This document shows, in pieces, positions 8,601-14,031 of a stretch of 17,246 bases of DNA (position 1 is the first letter of the stretch; the number at the start of each line of letters is the position of its first letter). The notes beneath the pieces were generated by a model, which saw nothing but the letters and a program-made list of their open reading frames with translations, had not been told where the DNA came from and did no database searches. Made by a program: the position numbers and the translations under genes. This DNA comes from Bacteroidota bacterium. Its GTDB lineage: Bacteria; Bacteroidota; Bacteroidia; Bacteroidales; VadinHA17. Location: contig DAOVQI010000015.1 in NCBI GenBank assembly GCA_030628785.1, forward strand, positions 1 through 17,246, written 5' to 3'.

Positions 8601-10234
8601 TGCGTAACCCTCACAGCGAGGTACACCGTCAAATGCAAGACAAGAGGTATGGTTTTTCAGTTCGTTGTTTACTAGATACTTTAAGTATATCTATAGTTGG
8701 TTTTAACCCAACTTCTATTGACGGCAATGATGGTTCAATTGATCTCACTGTTTCCGGTGGAGTTTCTCCATATACTTATTCTTGGTCCAATGATTCCACA
8801 ACTGAAGATATTAATGTGTTAATGGCGGGAGTTTATTCGGTAAGTGTCACGGATGCATTGAATAATACTGTGACCGATAGCATTAGGATATACGACACTT
8901 TTATTGATGACAGGGACGCACAGGTCTATAAAGCAGTAACAATTGGTAATCAAACCTGGATGGCGGAAAATTTAAATGCTGGAATAAAGATTGACAGACC
9001 TAATAACCAAACTGATAACGGGATTATTGAAAAGTATTGTTATGATAATAATGAAAGTTATTGTGATGAATATGGTGGGTTATATCAGTGGAATGAAATG
9101 ATGCAATATGTAACGACCGAAGGAGCTAAGGGCGTTTGTCCTTCCGGATGGCATCTCCCAACAGAATCTGAATGGGATACTTTGATTAATTATTTAGGTG
9201 GAACAGATGTAGCAGGCGGAGCATTAAAAGAAGCAGGAACCTTACATTGGAATTCACCAAACACAAATGCGACAAATAGTAGTGGTTTTACGGCATTATC
9301 AGCAGGTATATGGCATAGTGTACTTAACCAATTCTGGGGATTAGGAACTGGAACCACATTTCCTAGTTCAACTGAAATAGACCCTTCAACAATTAAAGTT
9401 CATCATCTCCGTTATGATATGACAAGTTTTTATCAGGATAATCATGATAAGTATACCGGACATTCAGTTCGTTGCTTACTAGATTTATTAAAGGCAGAAA
9501 TAACAGATAGTACAAACATAACCTGCAATGGTTATTCAGATGGCATAGCAACGGTAACTCCTTCAGGCGGTATTGCTCCTTATTCATACTTGTGGGATGA
9601 TACTGCAGGCACAACTGATTCTACTGCAACAGGCTTATCACCAAATATCTGGTATCATGTTACGGTCACTGATGCGAATAGCTGCGAAGCTGTTGACAGC
9701 GTGATCCTTACTGAACCTGAAAAAGTACAAACCAGTAATATCACGGGTTCTAATCAGGTGAATGAATCTGATACTGTTATCTATTCCGTCAACGAAACAC
9801 CCGGTTCAGTATTTGATTGGTTAGTTTCGTGGGGAAATGTTATTTCAGGCCAGGGGACAAATTTCATAAATGTTCATTGGGGTACTTCCGGCACAGGAAC
9901 AGTTTCAGTAATTGAAACAGATGAATATGGTTGTCAGGGAGATACAGTAAGCATTGAAGTAAATATTAGCACAACTGGTATTGAGTCAATAAATAATATA
10001 GAAATAAAAATTTATCCGAATCCATTTTCTGACATAACAACTATTGAATTTCCAAATCCAAATGGAAAAAATTTTAGACTGATATTAACAGACATAACTG
10101 GGAAGGTTGTCAGGATTGTTGAAAATATCAAGGGTGATCAGATTAAATTCAACAGGGAGAACCTGTCAAGCGGGTTTTATATATTGGAGTTAGTCGGTTC
10201 AAAGAGGTATATATCTAAAATTTATATTGAATAA
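5651..10234 (+). CDS. Giant modular T9SS-exported surface protein (LamG, SprB repeats, FISUMP domains)
   Basis: The 1527-residue protein opens with a signal peptide (1-20, ending FASFAQ). A LamG/concanavalin-like domain (about 24-236) follows, with FSVSFWFKTD, a DKWHFIVMNL segment and the closing YLDEIRIYNHALDSSEISALYNE. Then come SprB repeat 1 (238-312), FISUMP domain A (313-503), SprB repeats 2-5 (504-819), FISUMP B (823-1009), SprB 6 (1011-1086), FISUMP C (1088-1278) and SprB 7 (1279-1356). A PKD/Ig-like domain (1357-1440) and a type 9 secretion sorting domain (from YPNPF at 1455-1459 to the end, with GFYILEL) complete it. FISUMP (Fibrobacter succinogenes major paralogous domain, TIGR02145) units show TWMAENL and GWHLPTEAEW; the latter resembles formylglycine-generating-enzyme and C-type-lectin folds. 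SprB repeats are named after the gliding adhesin SprB. Function is probably binding of a surface or polysaccharide; no catalytic site is visible. Expression may be set by the adjacent LytTR regulator. Confidence 0.93.
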   Translation: MKTIVITIAFCFGVFASFAQIPTEGLEFYYSLNGNFNDESGNDNHGVVQDSTFGDDRFNNENYAYYVDTNNTTGITNPTQYSNPQTFSVSFWFKTDNSGPKIAPDEYTVVSNFSDSQTGTSFNHDRKVTMAPDGRIGVHVYPGHSEYMYTEDLYADDKWHFIVMNLSSENGFELYVDDTLRASKPSVVSAQSRNGYWRFGGMLVNGRNAYYGYLDEIRIYNHALDSSEISALYNELVIGLIGTDVTSVGGSDGSVDLIVTGGLSPFSFNWSNGETTEDISGISAGLYIVTVTDSKDSVAVDSIRIFDTFIDKRDARVYKAVIIGDQTWMAENLDVGTKIDRPNDQTDNGIIEKYCYDNNEAYCDTFGGLYLWNEMMQYVTTEGTQGVCPAGWHLPTEAEWDSLINYLGGTDIAGGALKEAGTLHWNSPNTGATNSSGFTALPAGIWHNVLNKFWGLGIGNTLYSSTEIDNNNVNVHHLRYDMVSFYWDHSEKYSGYSVRCLLDLLKAEITDSTNITCNGYSDGTATVTPSGGIAPYSYLWDDPEGTTDSTVTGLSPNIWYHVTVTDGHDSTTVDSVILSEPVILLAAISDSTNMTCNGYSDGTATVTLSGGTAPYSYQWDDPEGTTDSTATGLSPNVWYNVTVIDAHGCTTVDSVMLSEPEVLLAEITDSTNVSCFGLSDGSATITPTGGTEPYSYIWDDDLNTTDSIVTGLSANQYYHVTITDAKNCITIDSVMLSEPEVLLAEITNSTNISCFGLSDGSATITPIGGTEPYSYLWDDDLNTTDSIVTGLSANQYYHVIITDANNCITIDSVRIFDTFIDERDAQVYKAVTIGDQIWMAENLAYLPSVSPPSEGSYTEPNYYVYDYQGTSVSEAKATVNYQTYGVLYNWTASLDACPSFWHLPSDDEWKELEMYLGMSQSDADSEGYRGTNEGDQLRATNNYGFSALLGGYRSIHDHFDYFGIDARWWSSSEYDTNNAWDRMLRNPHSEVHRQMQDKRYGFSVRCLLDTLSISIVGFNPTSIDGNDGSIDLTVSGGVSPYTYSWSNDSTTEDINVLMAGVYSVSVTDALNNTVTDSIRIYDTFIDDRDAQVYKAVTIGNQTWMAENLNAGIKIDRPNNQTDNGIIEKYCYDNNESYCDEYGGLYQWNEMMQYVTTEGAKGVCPSGWHLPTESEWDTLINYLGGTDVAGGALKEAGTLHWNSPNTNATNSSGFTALSAGIWHSVLNQFWGLGTGTTFPSSTEIDPSTIKVHHLRYDMTSFYQDNHDKYTGHSVRCLLDLLKAEITDSTNITCNGYSDGIATVTPSGGIAPYSYLWDDTAGTTDSTATGLSPNIWYHVTVTDANSCEAVDSVILTEPEKVQTSNITGSNQVNESDTVIYSVNETPGSVFDWLVSWGNVISGQGTNFINVHWGTSGTGTVSVIETDEYGCQGDTVSIEVNISTTGIESINNIEIKIYPNPFSDITTIEFPNPNGKNFRLILTDITGKVVRIVENIKGDQIKFNRENLSSGFYILELVGSKRYISKIYIE
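6561..7290 (+). repeat. Long direct repeat, copy 1 (FISUMP A plus start of SprB 2)
   Basis: This stretch matches 8886-9615 at a constant offset of 2325 bases (775 codons) with no insertion or deletion seen at the anchor points checked. Similarity is uneven. Bases 7137-7263 are identical to copy 2 except for one mismatch at 7221, whereas the preceding 100 bases are strongly diverged. Confidence 0.85.
7160..8107 (+). repeat. Four tandem 237-base SprB units
   Basis: SprB repeats 2 to 5 have an exact 237-base (79-codon) period, for example GATAGTACAAACAT at 7181 and 7418 and the GAAGTTTT word at 7631 and 7868. Units 2 and 3 resemble each other most, and units 4 and 5 resemble each other most, so the array looks like two successive duplications. 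The last unit ends with the RIFDTFID leader of a FISUMP domain instead of the LSEP ending of the others. Confidence 0.85.
8886..9615 (+). repeat. Long direct repeat, copy 2 (FISUMP C plus start of SprB 7)
   Basis: Partner of 6561-7290. FISUMP C keeps the same spacing as FISUMP A, including KIDRPN-QTDNGIIEKYCYDNN and the WNSPNT-ATNSSGFTAL stretch. It differs mainly in the last 45 residues before SVRCLLD. Confidence 0.85.
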
Positions 10235-10255
10235 ATTCAAAAGTATTACTGTATC

Positions 10256-10347
10256 TTTCCAATAGCTAAAACTATGGGTTGATATCCTGCGATAACCGAA
10301 ACAACTCCGAGCGGTTTAAACCGTTTTACACAACCTCTTAAGGATAG
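10256..10347. repeat. Dispersed palindromic intergenic element, copy 2
   Basis: Matches the element at 1596-1712: TAGCTAAAACTATGGGTTGATAT (10263-10285) corresponds to 1602-1624, and CCGAAACAACTCCGAGCGG with the perfect palindrome CGGTTTAAACCG (10312-10323) and TTTTACACAACCTCTTA corresponds to the right end. The middle palindrome (CCCACAACT...) of copy 1 is absent, so this copy has an internal deletion or is an ancestral shorter form. It lies 22 bases after the giant gene's stop. Confidence 0.7.
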
Positions 10348-10378
10348 GGTTAAGCAAATACTATATATACCAATACTT

Positions 10379-10403
10379 CCTGCCCGTCAGGTCAGGCGGG
10401 TAG
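10379..10403. repeat. Small GC-rich inverted repeat
   Basis: CCCGTC and GGCGGG pair around an AGGTCA loop in otherwise AT-rich DNA. A related CCTG...CGGGCAGG unit occurs at 12632-12665. It could act as a weak terminator for the giant gene, but no T-tract follows. Confidence 0.4.
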
Positions 10404-10568
10404 TCCACAATTTAAAAATTTAGTAATGATTCAGGTTAAGTAAGTGAAAAGAAATGATAAAAAAATAATTGTTATTACTCAACTATTAAATGCATCACTA
10501 AATACCATTTCAAAAACAATAAGGAGGAAATTAATCAAATCATTTAAAATCATTAAAATCCATTAATT

Positions 10569-10778
10569 ATGGCAGCAAAAGTTTTTATCGTAAAATATGA
10601 ATCAAAGGCGGATTATAAAGTTTGCTTTGTAAACTACGAAAGTCAACAAAAAAACCACCAAATGATCGAAGGTGGCAAGTTAGTGAAATATGAAAGTCAA
10701 GCTAATGTGAAGGTTTATATTGTAAAATATGAAAGTCAAGCAGATATAAAAATACTGCACAAAAATTTTCCGAAGTAG
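10569..10778 (+). CDS. Small KYESQAD repeat protein (DUF6150-like)
   Basis: The 69-residue protein has no signal peptide or membrane segment. It consists of about four copies of a 13-residue unit with the core V-K-Y-E-S-Q-A-D followed by a short beta-like V-K-V-Y-I: VKYESKADYKVCF (8-20), VNYESQ (21-26), VKYESQANVKVYI (39-51) and VKYESQADIKILH (52-64). Unit 2 is interrupted by a divergent basic insert, QKNHQMIEGGKL. Repeats of this kind are known as DUF6150; I recall no established function. The conserved repeat, ATG start and a hairpin with T-tract downstream support a real gene. An AAGGAGG lies at about 10520, too far (over 40 bases) upstream to act as a ribosome site for this ATG. The gene stands alone between repeat-rich spacers. 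Confidence 0.75.
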   Translation: MAAKVFIVKYESKADYKVCFVNYESQQKNHQMIEGGKLVKYESQANVKVYIVKYESQADIKILHKNFPK

Positions 10779-10856
10779 TTATGTCTTTTAATGCTATAAC
10801 ATTAGTACTAATTTATATTCTGAACTCGCACAGATACAATGCGAAAACACAAAGCG

Positions 10857-10884
10857 ATTCTTTAAAAAGGATTATAATTTTTTT
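10857..10884 (+). terminator. Probable terminator of the KYESQAD gene
   Basis: ATTCTT (10857-10862) and AAGGAT (10867-10872) form a 6-bp stem with one G-T pair and a TAAA loop, followed by ATAATTTTTTT. It lies about 80 bases after the stop codon. Confidence 0.5.
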
Positions 10885-11032
10885 GTAACTTACTTTTGTA
10901 TGGGGAATATAATTAATTGCCCTTGTTGTTGTGTACAAGTTATTTAATTCCATTGATCGGAACAGGAAACCTTCACTAACCCAGCCGAGCGGGGTAGGAC
11001 AGGTCGTCAGGACGAGTGTCTCTTTTAAACCG
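10885..11032. other. Spacer with an orphan promoter-like box
   Basis: A perfect TACTTTTG (10891-10898, plus strand), matching the Bacteroidota TAnnTTTG -7 box, has no TTTG at the expected -33 distance and no open reading frame downstream on its strand. No gene is seen in this spacer; its right part holds an imperfect hairpin GACA-GGT-CGTC-AG-GACG-AG-TGTC (10999-11021). Confidence 0.3.
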
Positions 11033-11080
11033 TTATCCCCTTATCGCTTTGATTCCAGGTAATTCTTTCCCTTCCATGAA
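11033..11080 (-). pseudogene. Remnant of a second pgk 3' end
   Basis: On the minus strand this stretch reads F-M-E-G-K-E-L-P-G-I-K-A-I-R-G-stop. Thirteen consecutive residues (MEGKELPGIKAIR) are identical to the last residues of the intact pgk, which ends Y-M-E-G-K-E-L-P-G-I-K-A-I-R-D-stop. Over those 39 bases there are six nucleotide differences and all are synonymous (AAG/AAA, CCA/CCT, GGT/GGA, ATT/ATC, CGC/AGG). Upstream of F the similarity stops, and an in-frame TGA occurs five codons before it. It is therefore a stranded tail of a diverged pgk, in the same orientation as and about 230 bases downstream of the intact gene's stop. Confidence 0.85.
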
Positions 11081-11115
11081 GCCGGGAGTTAGTCACATTG
11101 CTTCTATTGTTTCAG

Positions 11116-11150
11116 TCGTCTGAACACTCTAAGTGGTCTGACGATTTTTT
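11116..11150 (+). terminator. Terminator-like hairpin with T6 tract
   Basis: TCGTCTGAACACT pairs with AGTGGTCTGACGA (two mismatches), followed by TTTTTT at 11145-11150. It resembles the hairpins at 2390 and 11275. No plus-strand gene ends directly before it, so its client is unclear. Confidence 0.5.
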
Positions 11151-11154
11151 ATAC

Positions 11155-11240
11155 AGACCCTGACAGGTCTTCTGCCTTTCTGCTCGTACTGCGACTTTGA
11201 GTCGGGGTAAGTAAGTAAAAAAACGACTCGGAGAGTCGTT
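11155..11240. repeat. Cluster of three small stem-loops
   Basis: In order: AGACC-CTGACA-GGTCT (11155-11170), CGACT-TTG-AGTCG (11192-11204) and AACGACTC-GGA-GAGTCGTT (11222-11240). The second and third share the core CGACT/AGTCG. No coding function is visible. The cluster sits between the pgk terminator and the pgk remnant. Confidence 0.55.
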
Positions 11241-11274
11241 CTACAAGAGTTAAAAATCGAGGTTCCTTTATTAA

Positions 11275-11307
11275 ACTCGTCGGACGAACTGCAGTTGTCC
11301 GACGAGT
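11275..11307 (-). terminator. Terminator of pgk
   Basis: An 11-bp perfect stem (ACTCGTCGGAC with GTCCGACGAGT) encloses an 11-nt loop containing the palindrome AACTGCAGTT. It begins 2 bases after the pgk stop codon on the minus strand and exits into TTAATAAA, a weak T-tract. It is a covarying relative of the 2390-2420 terminator. Confidence 0.75.
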
Positions 11308-11309
11308 AT

Positions 11310-12500
11310 TTAATCGCGTATCGCTTTAATACCTGGTAATTCCTTCCCTTCCATATACTCCAGCATGGCACCGCCACCGGTTGAGACATAACTAACTTTG
11401 TTTGCCAGATTGTATTTGTTAATGGCTGCAACCGAGTCTCCACCACCGATCAGGCTGAATGCACCTTTTTTCGTAGCATTTGCAATCGCTTCTGCAATAC
11501 TTTTGGTACCGTTCTGAAAATTAGACATTTCGAATACACCCATTGGTCCGTTCCACAAAATTGTTTTCGATTGTTCAATAATTTCCTTGAATTTTTTAAT
11601 GGTTTCTTCACCGATATCCAAACCCATCCAACCATCGGGGATTTCATCGCTGCGGCATGTATCTATACTGGCGTCATTGTCGAATTGATCCGCTACAATA
11701 TTGTCATCGGGAATATACAAATTGACATTATTTTTCTTTGCTTTTTCAACTATCTCAAGGGCAACATCCAGCATGTCTTCTTCAACCAGTGATGTGCCGA
11801 TTTTACCACCTGTGGCTTTGATGAATGTGTATGTCATTCCCCCACCAATAATTAAATTGTCAACTGTGTTCAACAGGTTTTTAATGATTGGGATTTTATC
11901 TGAAACTTTGGCTCCTCCCATAATGGCAGTGAATGGTTTTTGAGCTTCTTCCAGGATCTTATCCATATGATGAAGTTCCTTTCCTATTAAGTAGCCAAAC
12001 ATTTTATCCTTCGGGAAAAAGTTGGCAACAATGGTGGTGGAAGCATGTGGCCGGTGTGCCGTACCGAAAGCATCGTTTACATAAACATCTGCAAGGCCGG
12101 CTAATTGTTTTGCAAAAGCTTCATCGCCTTTTTTTTCTTCCTTATGGAATCTTAAATTTTCAAGTAACATAACATCACCGGGTTTCATCCCTTGTACAAG
12201 ATTCAGGGCTTGTTCACCAATACAATCCTTAGAAAATTTTACATCTAATTCCAGTAAATCGGACAGATGTGAAACGATATGTTTGAGCGAAAATTTCTCT
12301 TCATACTCATCTTTTGGTCTGCCCAGATGAGACATCAGGATGACTGAACCTCCACTGTTAAGTATCTTCCTGATGGTAGGAAGGGCAGCCCGGATCCTTG
12401 TGTCATCAGTAATTTCATAATTCTCATTTAGGGGAACATTAAAATCTACCCTGACAATGGCTCTCTTACTTGTAAAATTATAGTTATCAATTGTTTCCAT
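11310..12500 (-). CDS. pgk: Phosphoglycerate kinase
   Basis: The 396-residue protein has the normal length of bacterial PGK and all the landmark motifs. These are VRVDFNVP (16-23) and SHLGRPK (57-63) for 3-phosphoglycerate binding, LLENLRFHKEE (112-122), HRPHAST (149-155), MGGAKVSDK (194-202), GGGMTYTF, NGPMGVFE, the nucleotide loop GGGDSVAA, and STGGGAMLEY near the end. It transfers phosphate from 1,3-bisphosphoglycerate to ADP in cytoplasmic glycolysis (and the reverse in gluconeogenesis). The gene is single, has its own terminator and is divergent from holB; a TACTTTTG promoter box lies about 240 bases upstream on the minus strand. The first residues METIDNYNF match the usual PGK N-terminus. 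Odd: a 3' remnant of a diverged pgk lies downstream. Confidence 0.98.
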   Translation of the reverse strand: METIDNYNFTSKRAIVRVDFNVPLNENYEITDDTRIRAALPTIRKILNSGGSVILMSHLGRPKDEYEEKFSLKHIVSHLSDLLELDVKFSKDCIGEQALNLVQGMKPGDVMLLENLRFHKEEKKGDEAFAKQLAGLADVYVNDAFGTAHRPHASTTIVANFFPKDKMFGYLIGKELHHMDKILEEAQKPFTAIMGGAKVSDKIPIIKNLLNTVDNLIIGGGMTYTFIKATGGKIGTSLVEEDMLDVALEIVEKAKKNNVNLYIPDDNIVADQFDNDASIDTCRSDEIPDGWMGLDIGEETIKKFKEIIEQSKTILWNGPMGVFEMSNFQNGTKSIAEAIANATKKGAFSLIGGGDSVAAINKYNLANKVSYVSTGGGAMLEYMEGKELPGIKAIRD

Positions 12501-12740
12501 GTCTTTTTATTTAATAAGTATCAGTAAGTAGTTCTAAGTCTTGAGGTTTAATCAGTCTGTAATGTTGATAAATAAAAAAAAATGAATCAGTGAATCAACC
12601 ACCTCCCCCTCCCTTCGGTCGGGTACTCCCCGCCTGAATGAAAGAATTCATTCTTTCGGGCAGGCTCCTTTCCAAGGAGGAGAATTTGTTGTTAGTATAA
12701 ACCCTGCAAAAACCCGTAACCCGCAACCAGATTTGTGCTG
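12501..12740. repeat. pgk leader region with palindromic insert
   Basis: The 12601-12680 stretch is a run of inverted repeats: CCC-TTCGGTC-GGG (12611-12623), GCCTG...CAGGC (12632-12665) enclosing the perfect GAAAGAAT-TC-ATTCTTTC (12640-12657), and CTCCTT-TCC-AAGGAG (12665-12679). It is GC-rich and pyrimidine/purine skewed relative to its surroundings and looks like a MITE-type insertion. If the promoter at 12741-12748 is right, all of it lies in the pgk 5' leader. No gene is seen. Confidence 0.55.
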
Positions 12741-12748
12741 CAAAAGTA
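12741..12748 (-). promoter_or_regulatory. -7 box for pgk
   Basis: On the minus strand this reads TACTTTTG, a perfect match to the Bacteroidota -7 consensus TAnnTTTG. TTGG lies 19 bases upstream on that strand (12771-12768), in place of the -33 TTTG. Transcription would start near 12734 and give a leader of about 230 bases before pgk. Confidence 0.5.
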
Positions 12749-12784
12749 TTAAGATAAGTAAGGATAGCCAATTCTTTTTTTAAT

Positions 12785-12792
12785 TACTTTTG
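12785..12792 (+). promoter_or_regulatory. -7 box for holB
   Basis: TACTTTTG again matches TAnnTTTG exactly, with the holB ATG 24 bases downstream, so the leader would be only about 18 bases. No TTTG is present at the -33 position. It is divergent from, and 36 bases away from, the identical box of pgk. Confidence 0.5.
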
Positions 12793-12816
12793 CCTGGAAC
12801 TTAATAATCTTAACGG

Positions 12817-13953
12817 ATGTTTTTCAAAGATGTAATAGGGCATGATATAATTAAGAAACGGCTAATAAAAACCGTTAAGGATAACAGGATTAGCCATGCG
12901 CAACTTTTTACAGGTCAGGAAGGATCAGGGAGCCTTGCGCTGGCTATTGCTTTTGCTCAGTATGTTTCTTGTCTTGACCCAAAGGAATCCGACTCGTGTG
13001 GGACATGTGTTTCCTGCCAGAAGTACATGAAATTGATACATCCTGATTTGCATTTTGTTTACCCTGTTGCAACGACAAAAAACATTACAAAAGACCCGGT
13101 TAGTGATGATTTTATCAATGATTGGAGATCCTTCATCCTTGATAATCCTTACCAGGGACAAGAACAATGGTACGAATATATCGGAGTGGGGAACAAGCAG
13201 GGAATAATCAGTAAGAACGAGAGTTATAAAATCATCCGGAAACTAAGTCTTAAAGCTTTTGAGTCGGAGTATAAAGTGATGATCATTTGGCTGCCGGAGA
13301 AAATGAACCAGGTTGCAGCCAATAAATTATTGAAAATAATCGAAGAACCGCCTCCTAAAACCCTATTTCTGCTGGTTTCAGAAGATCCAGGTAAAATATT
13401 GCCGACCATCCTCTCAAGAACCGTTATTAACAATATCCCGAAAATTGATAAAAACAGTTTGTTTAATACCCTGAAGGGGCGGTTTCTGATAAGCAATGAC
13501 GAGTTGAAAAAAACCGTTCAACTTGCTGACGGAAATTACCTGCAAGCTGTTGATTTGTTATCAGAAGAAGAAAATAACCTGGATAATTTCCGGATGTTTA
13601 CACAAATCATGAGATTGTGTTATGCAGGGAAAGTCATTGAAATTATCAAATGGGTGGATGAGGTTTCGATAAAAGGCAGGGAAAAACAAAAATCCTTACT
13701 GGCTTATGCATTGCGAATGATAAGAGAAAATTTTATGTTAAACCTGGCTAAAGGACAAAATGAAAAAATTATTCAATTATCAGGCGAAGAGGCTGAATTT
13801 TCAAAAAAGTTTTATCCGTTTATTCACGAGAATAATGTTTATGAAATTGCAGAAGAATTCAATCGTGCCCATTTTCATATCGTTTCAAACGCGAATAGCA
13901 AAATTGTATTTCTTGACCTGGCATTGAAAATAATAAAATTGATCAAAACTTAA
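12817..13953 (+). CDS. holB: DNA polymerase III delta' subunit (clamp loader)
   Basis: The 378-residue protein has the AAA+ architecture of delta'. Landmarks are ISHAQLF (25-31), a degenerate P-loop G33-Q-E-G-S-G38-S39 in which the Walker A lysine is replaced by serine, and a zinc module with C52, C61, C64 and C67. QGIISKNESYKIIRKLSLK (128-146) follows, then KVMIIWLPEKMNQVAANKLLKIIEEPP, the usual Walker-B-like stretch, and the SRT motif (S200-R201-T202) that supplies the arginine finger to a neighbouring subunit. Loss of the lysine fits delta', which does not hydrolyse ATP. It opens the sliding clamp at replication forks together with DnaX and HolA. The C-terminal 170 residues are a helical collar-type domain with low conservation. 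It heads the holB-ricT-gldH series, an order I recall from other Bacteroidota. The ATG at 12817 is at the standard N-terminus. Confidence 0.92.
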   Translation: MFFKDVIGHDIIKKRLIKTVKDNRISHAQLFTGQEGSGSLALAIAFAQYVSCLDPKESDSCGTCVSCQKYMKLIHPDLHFVYPVATTKNITKDPVSDDFINDWRSFILDNPYQGQEQWYEYIGVGNKQGIISKNESYKIIRKLSLKAFESEYKVMIIWLPEKMNQVAANKLLKIIEEPPPKTLFLLVSEDPGKILPTILSRTVINNIPKIDKNSLFNTLKGRFLISNDELKKTVQLADGNYLQAVDLLSEEENNLDNFRMFTQIMRLCYAGKVIEIIKWVDEVSIKGREKQKSLLAYALRMIRENFMLNLAKGQNEKIIQLSGEEAEFSKKFYPFIHENNVYEIAEEFNRAHFHIVSNANSKIVFLDLALKIIKLIKT

Positions 13954-13968
13954 ATTTCATTAATTTTG
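13938..13968 (+). promoter_or_regulatory. Promoter at the end of holB
   Basis: ATTG (13938-13941, near TTTG) is followed after 19 bases by TAATTTTG (13961-13968), a perfect TAnnTTTG. It overlaps the last codons and stop of holB and could drive the downstream PSP1 gene with a leader of about 57 bases. Confidence 0.5.
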
Positions 13969-13991
13969 TTCTATTGAGTTAATATAATCTC

Positions 13992-14017
13992 ACCCTGAGA
14001 CAATACAGGGTTTATTT
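13992..14017 (+). terminator. Hairpin with T-rich tail before the PSP1 gene
   Basis: ACCCTG (13992-13997) pairs with CAGGGT (14006-14011) around an 8-nt loop, followed by TTATTTT. It may end holB transcripts. Because it also lies downstream of the 13961 promoter, it could equally act as an attenuator for the next gene. Confidence 0.5.
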
Positions 14018-14031
14018 TAAGATTAGATAAA

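Noticed and set aside
10891..10898. Orphan TACTTTTG box as evidence for a small RNA gene
   Set aside because: There is no -33 partner and no recognisable RNA structure with a terminator directly downstream; AT-rich DNA produces this 8-mer by chance.
11129..11446. 105-codon minus-strand frame overlapping the pgk 3' end
   Set aside because: It overlaps the true pgk frame and continues through the terminator and stem-loops; no protein-like features.
12817..13953. holB as a decayed ATPase because the Walker A lysine is missing
   Set aside because: Loss of ATP binding is normal for delta' subunits, and the zinc cysteines and SRT motif are intact.
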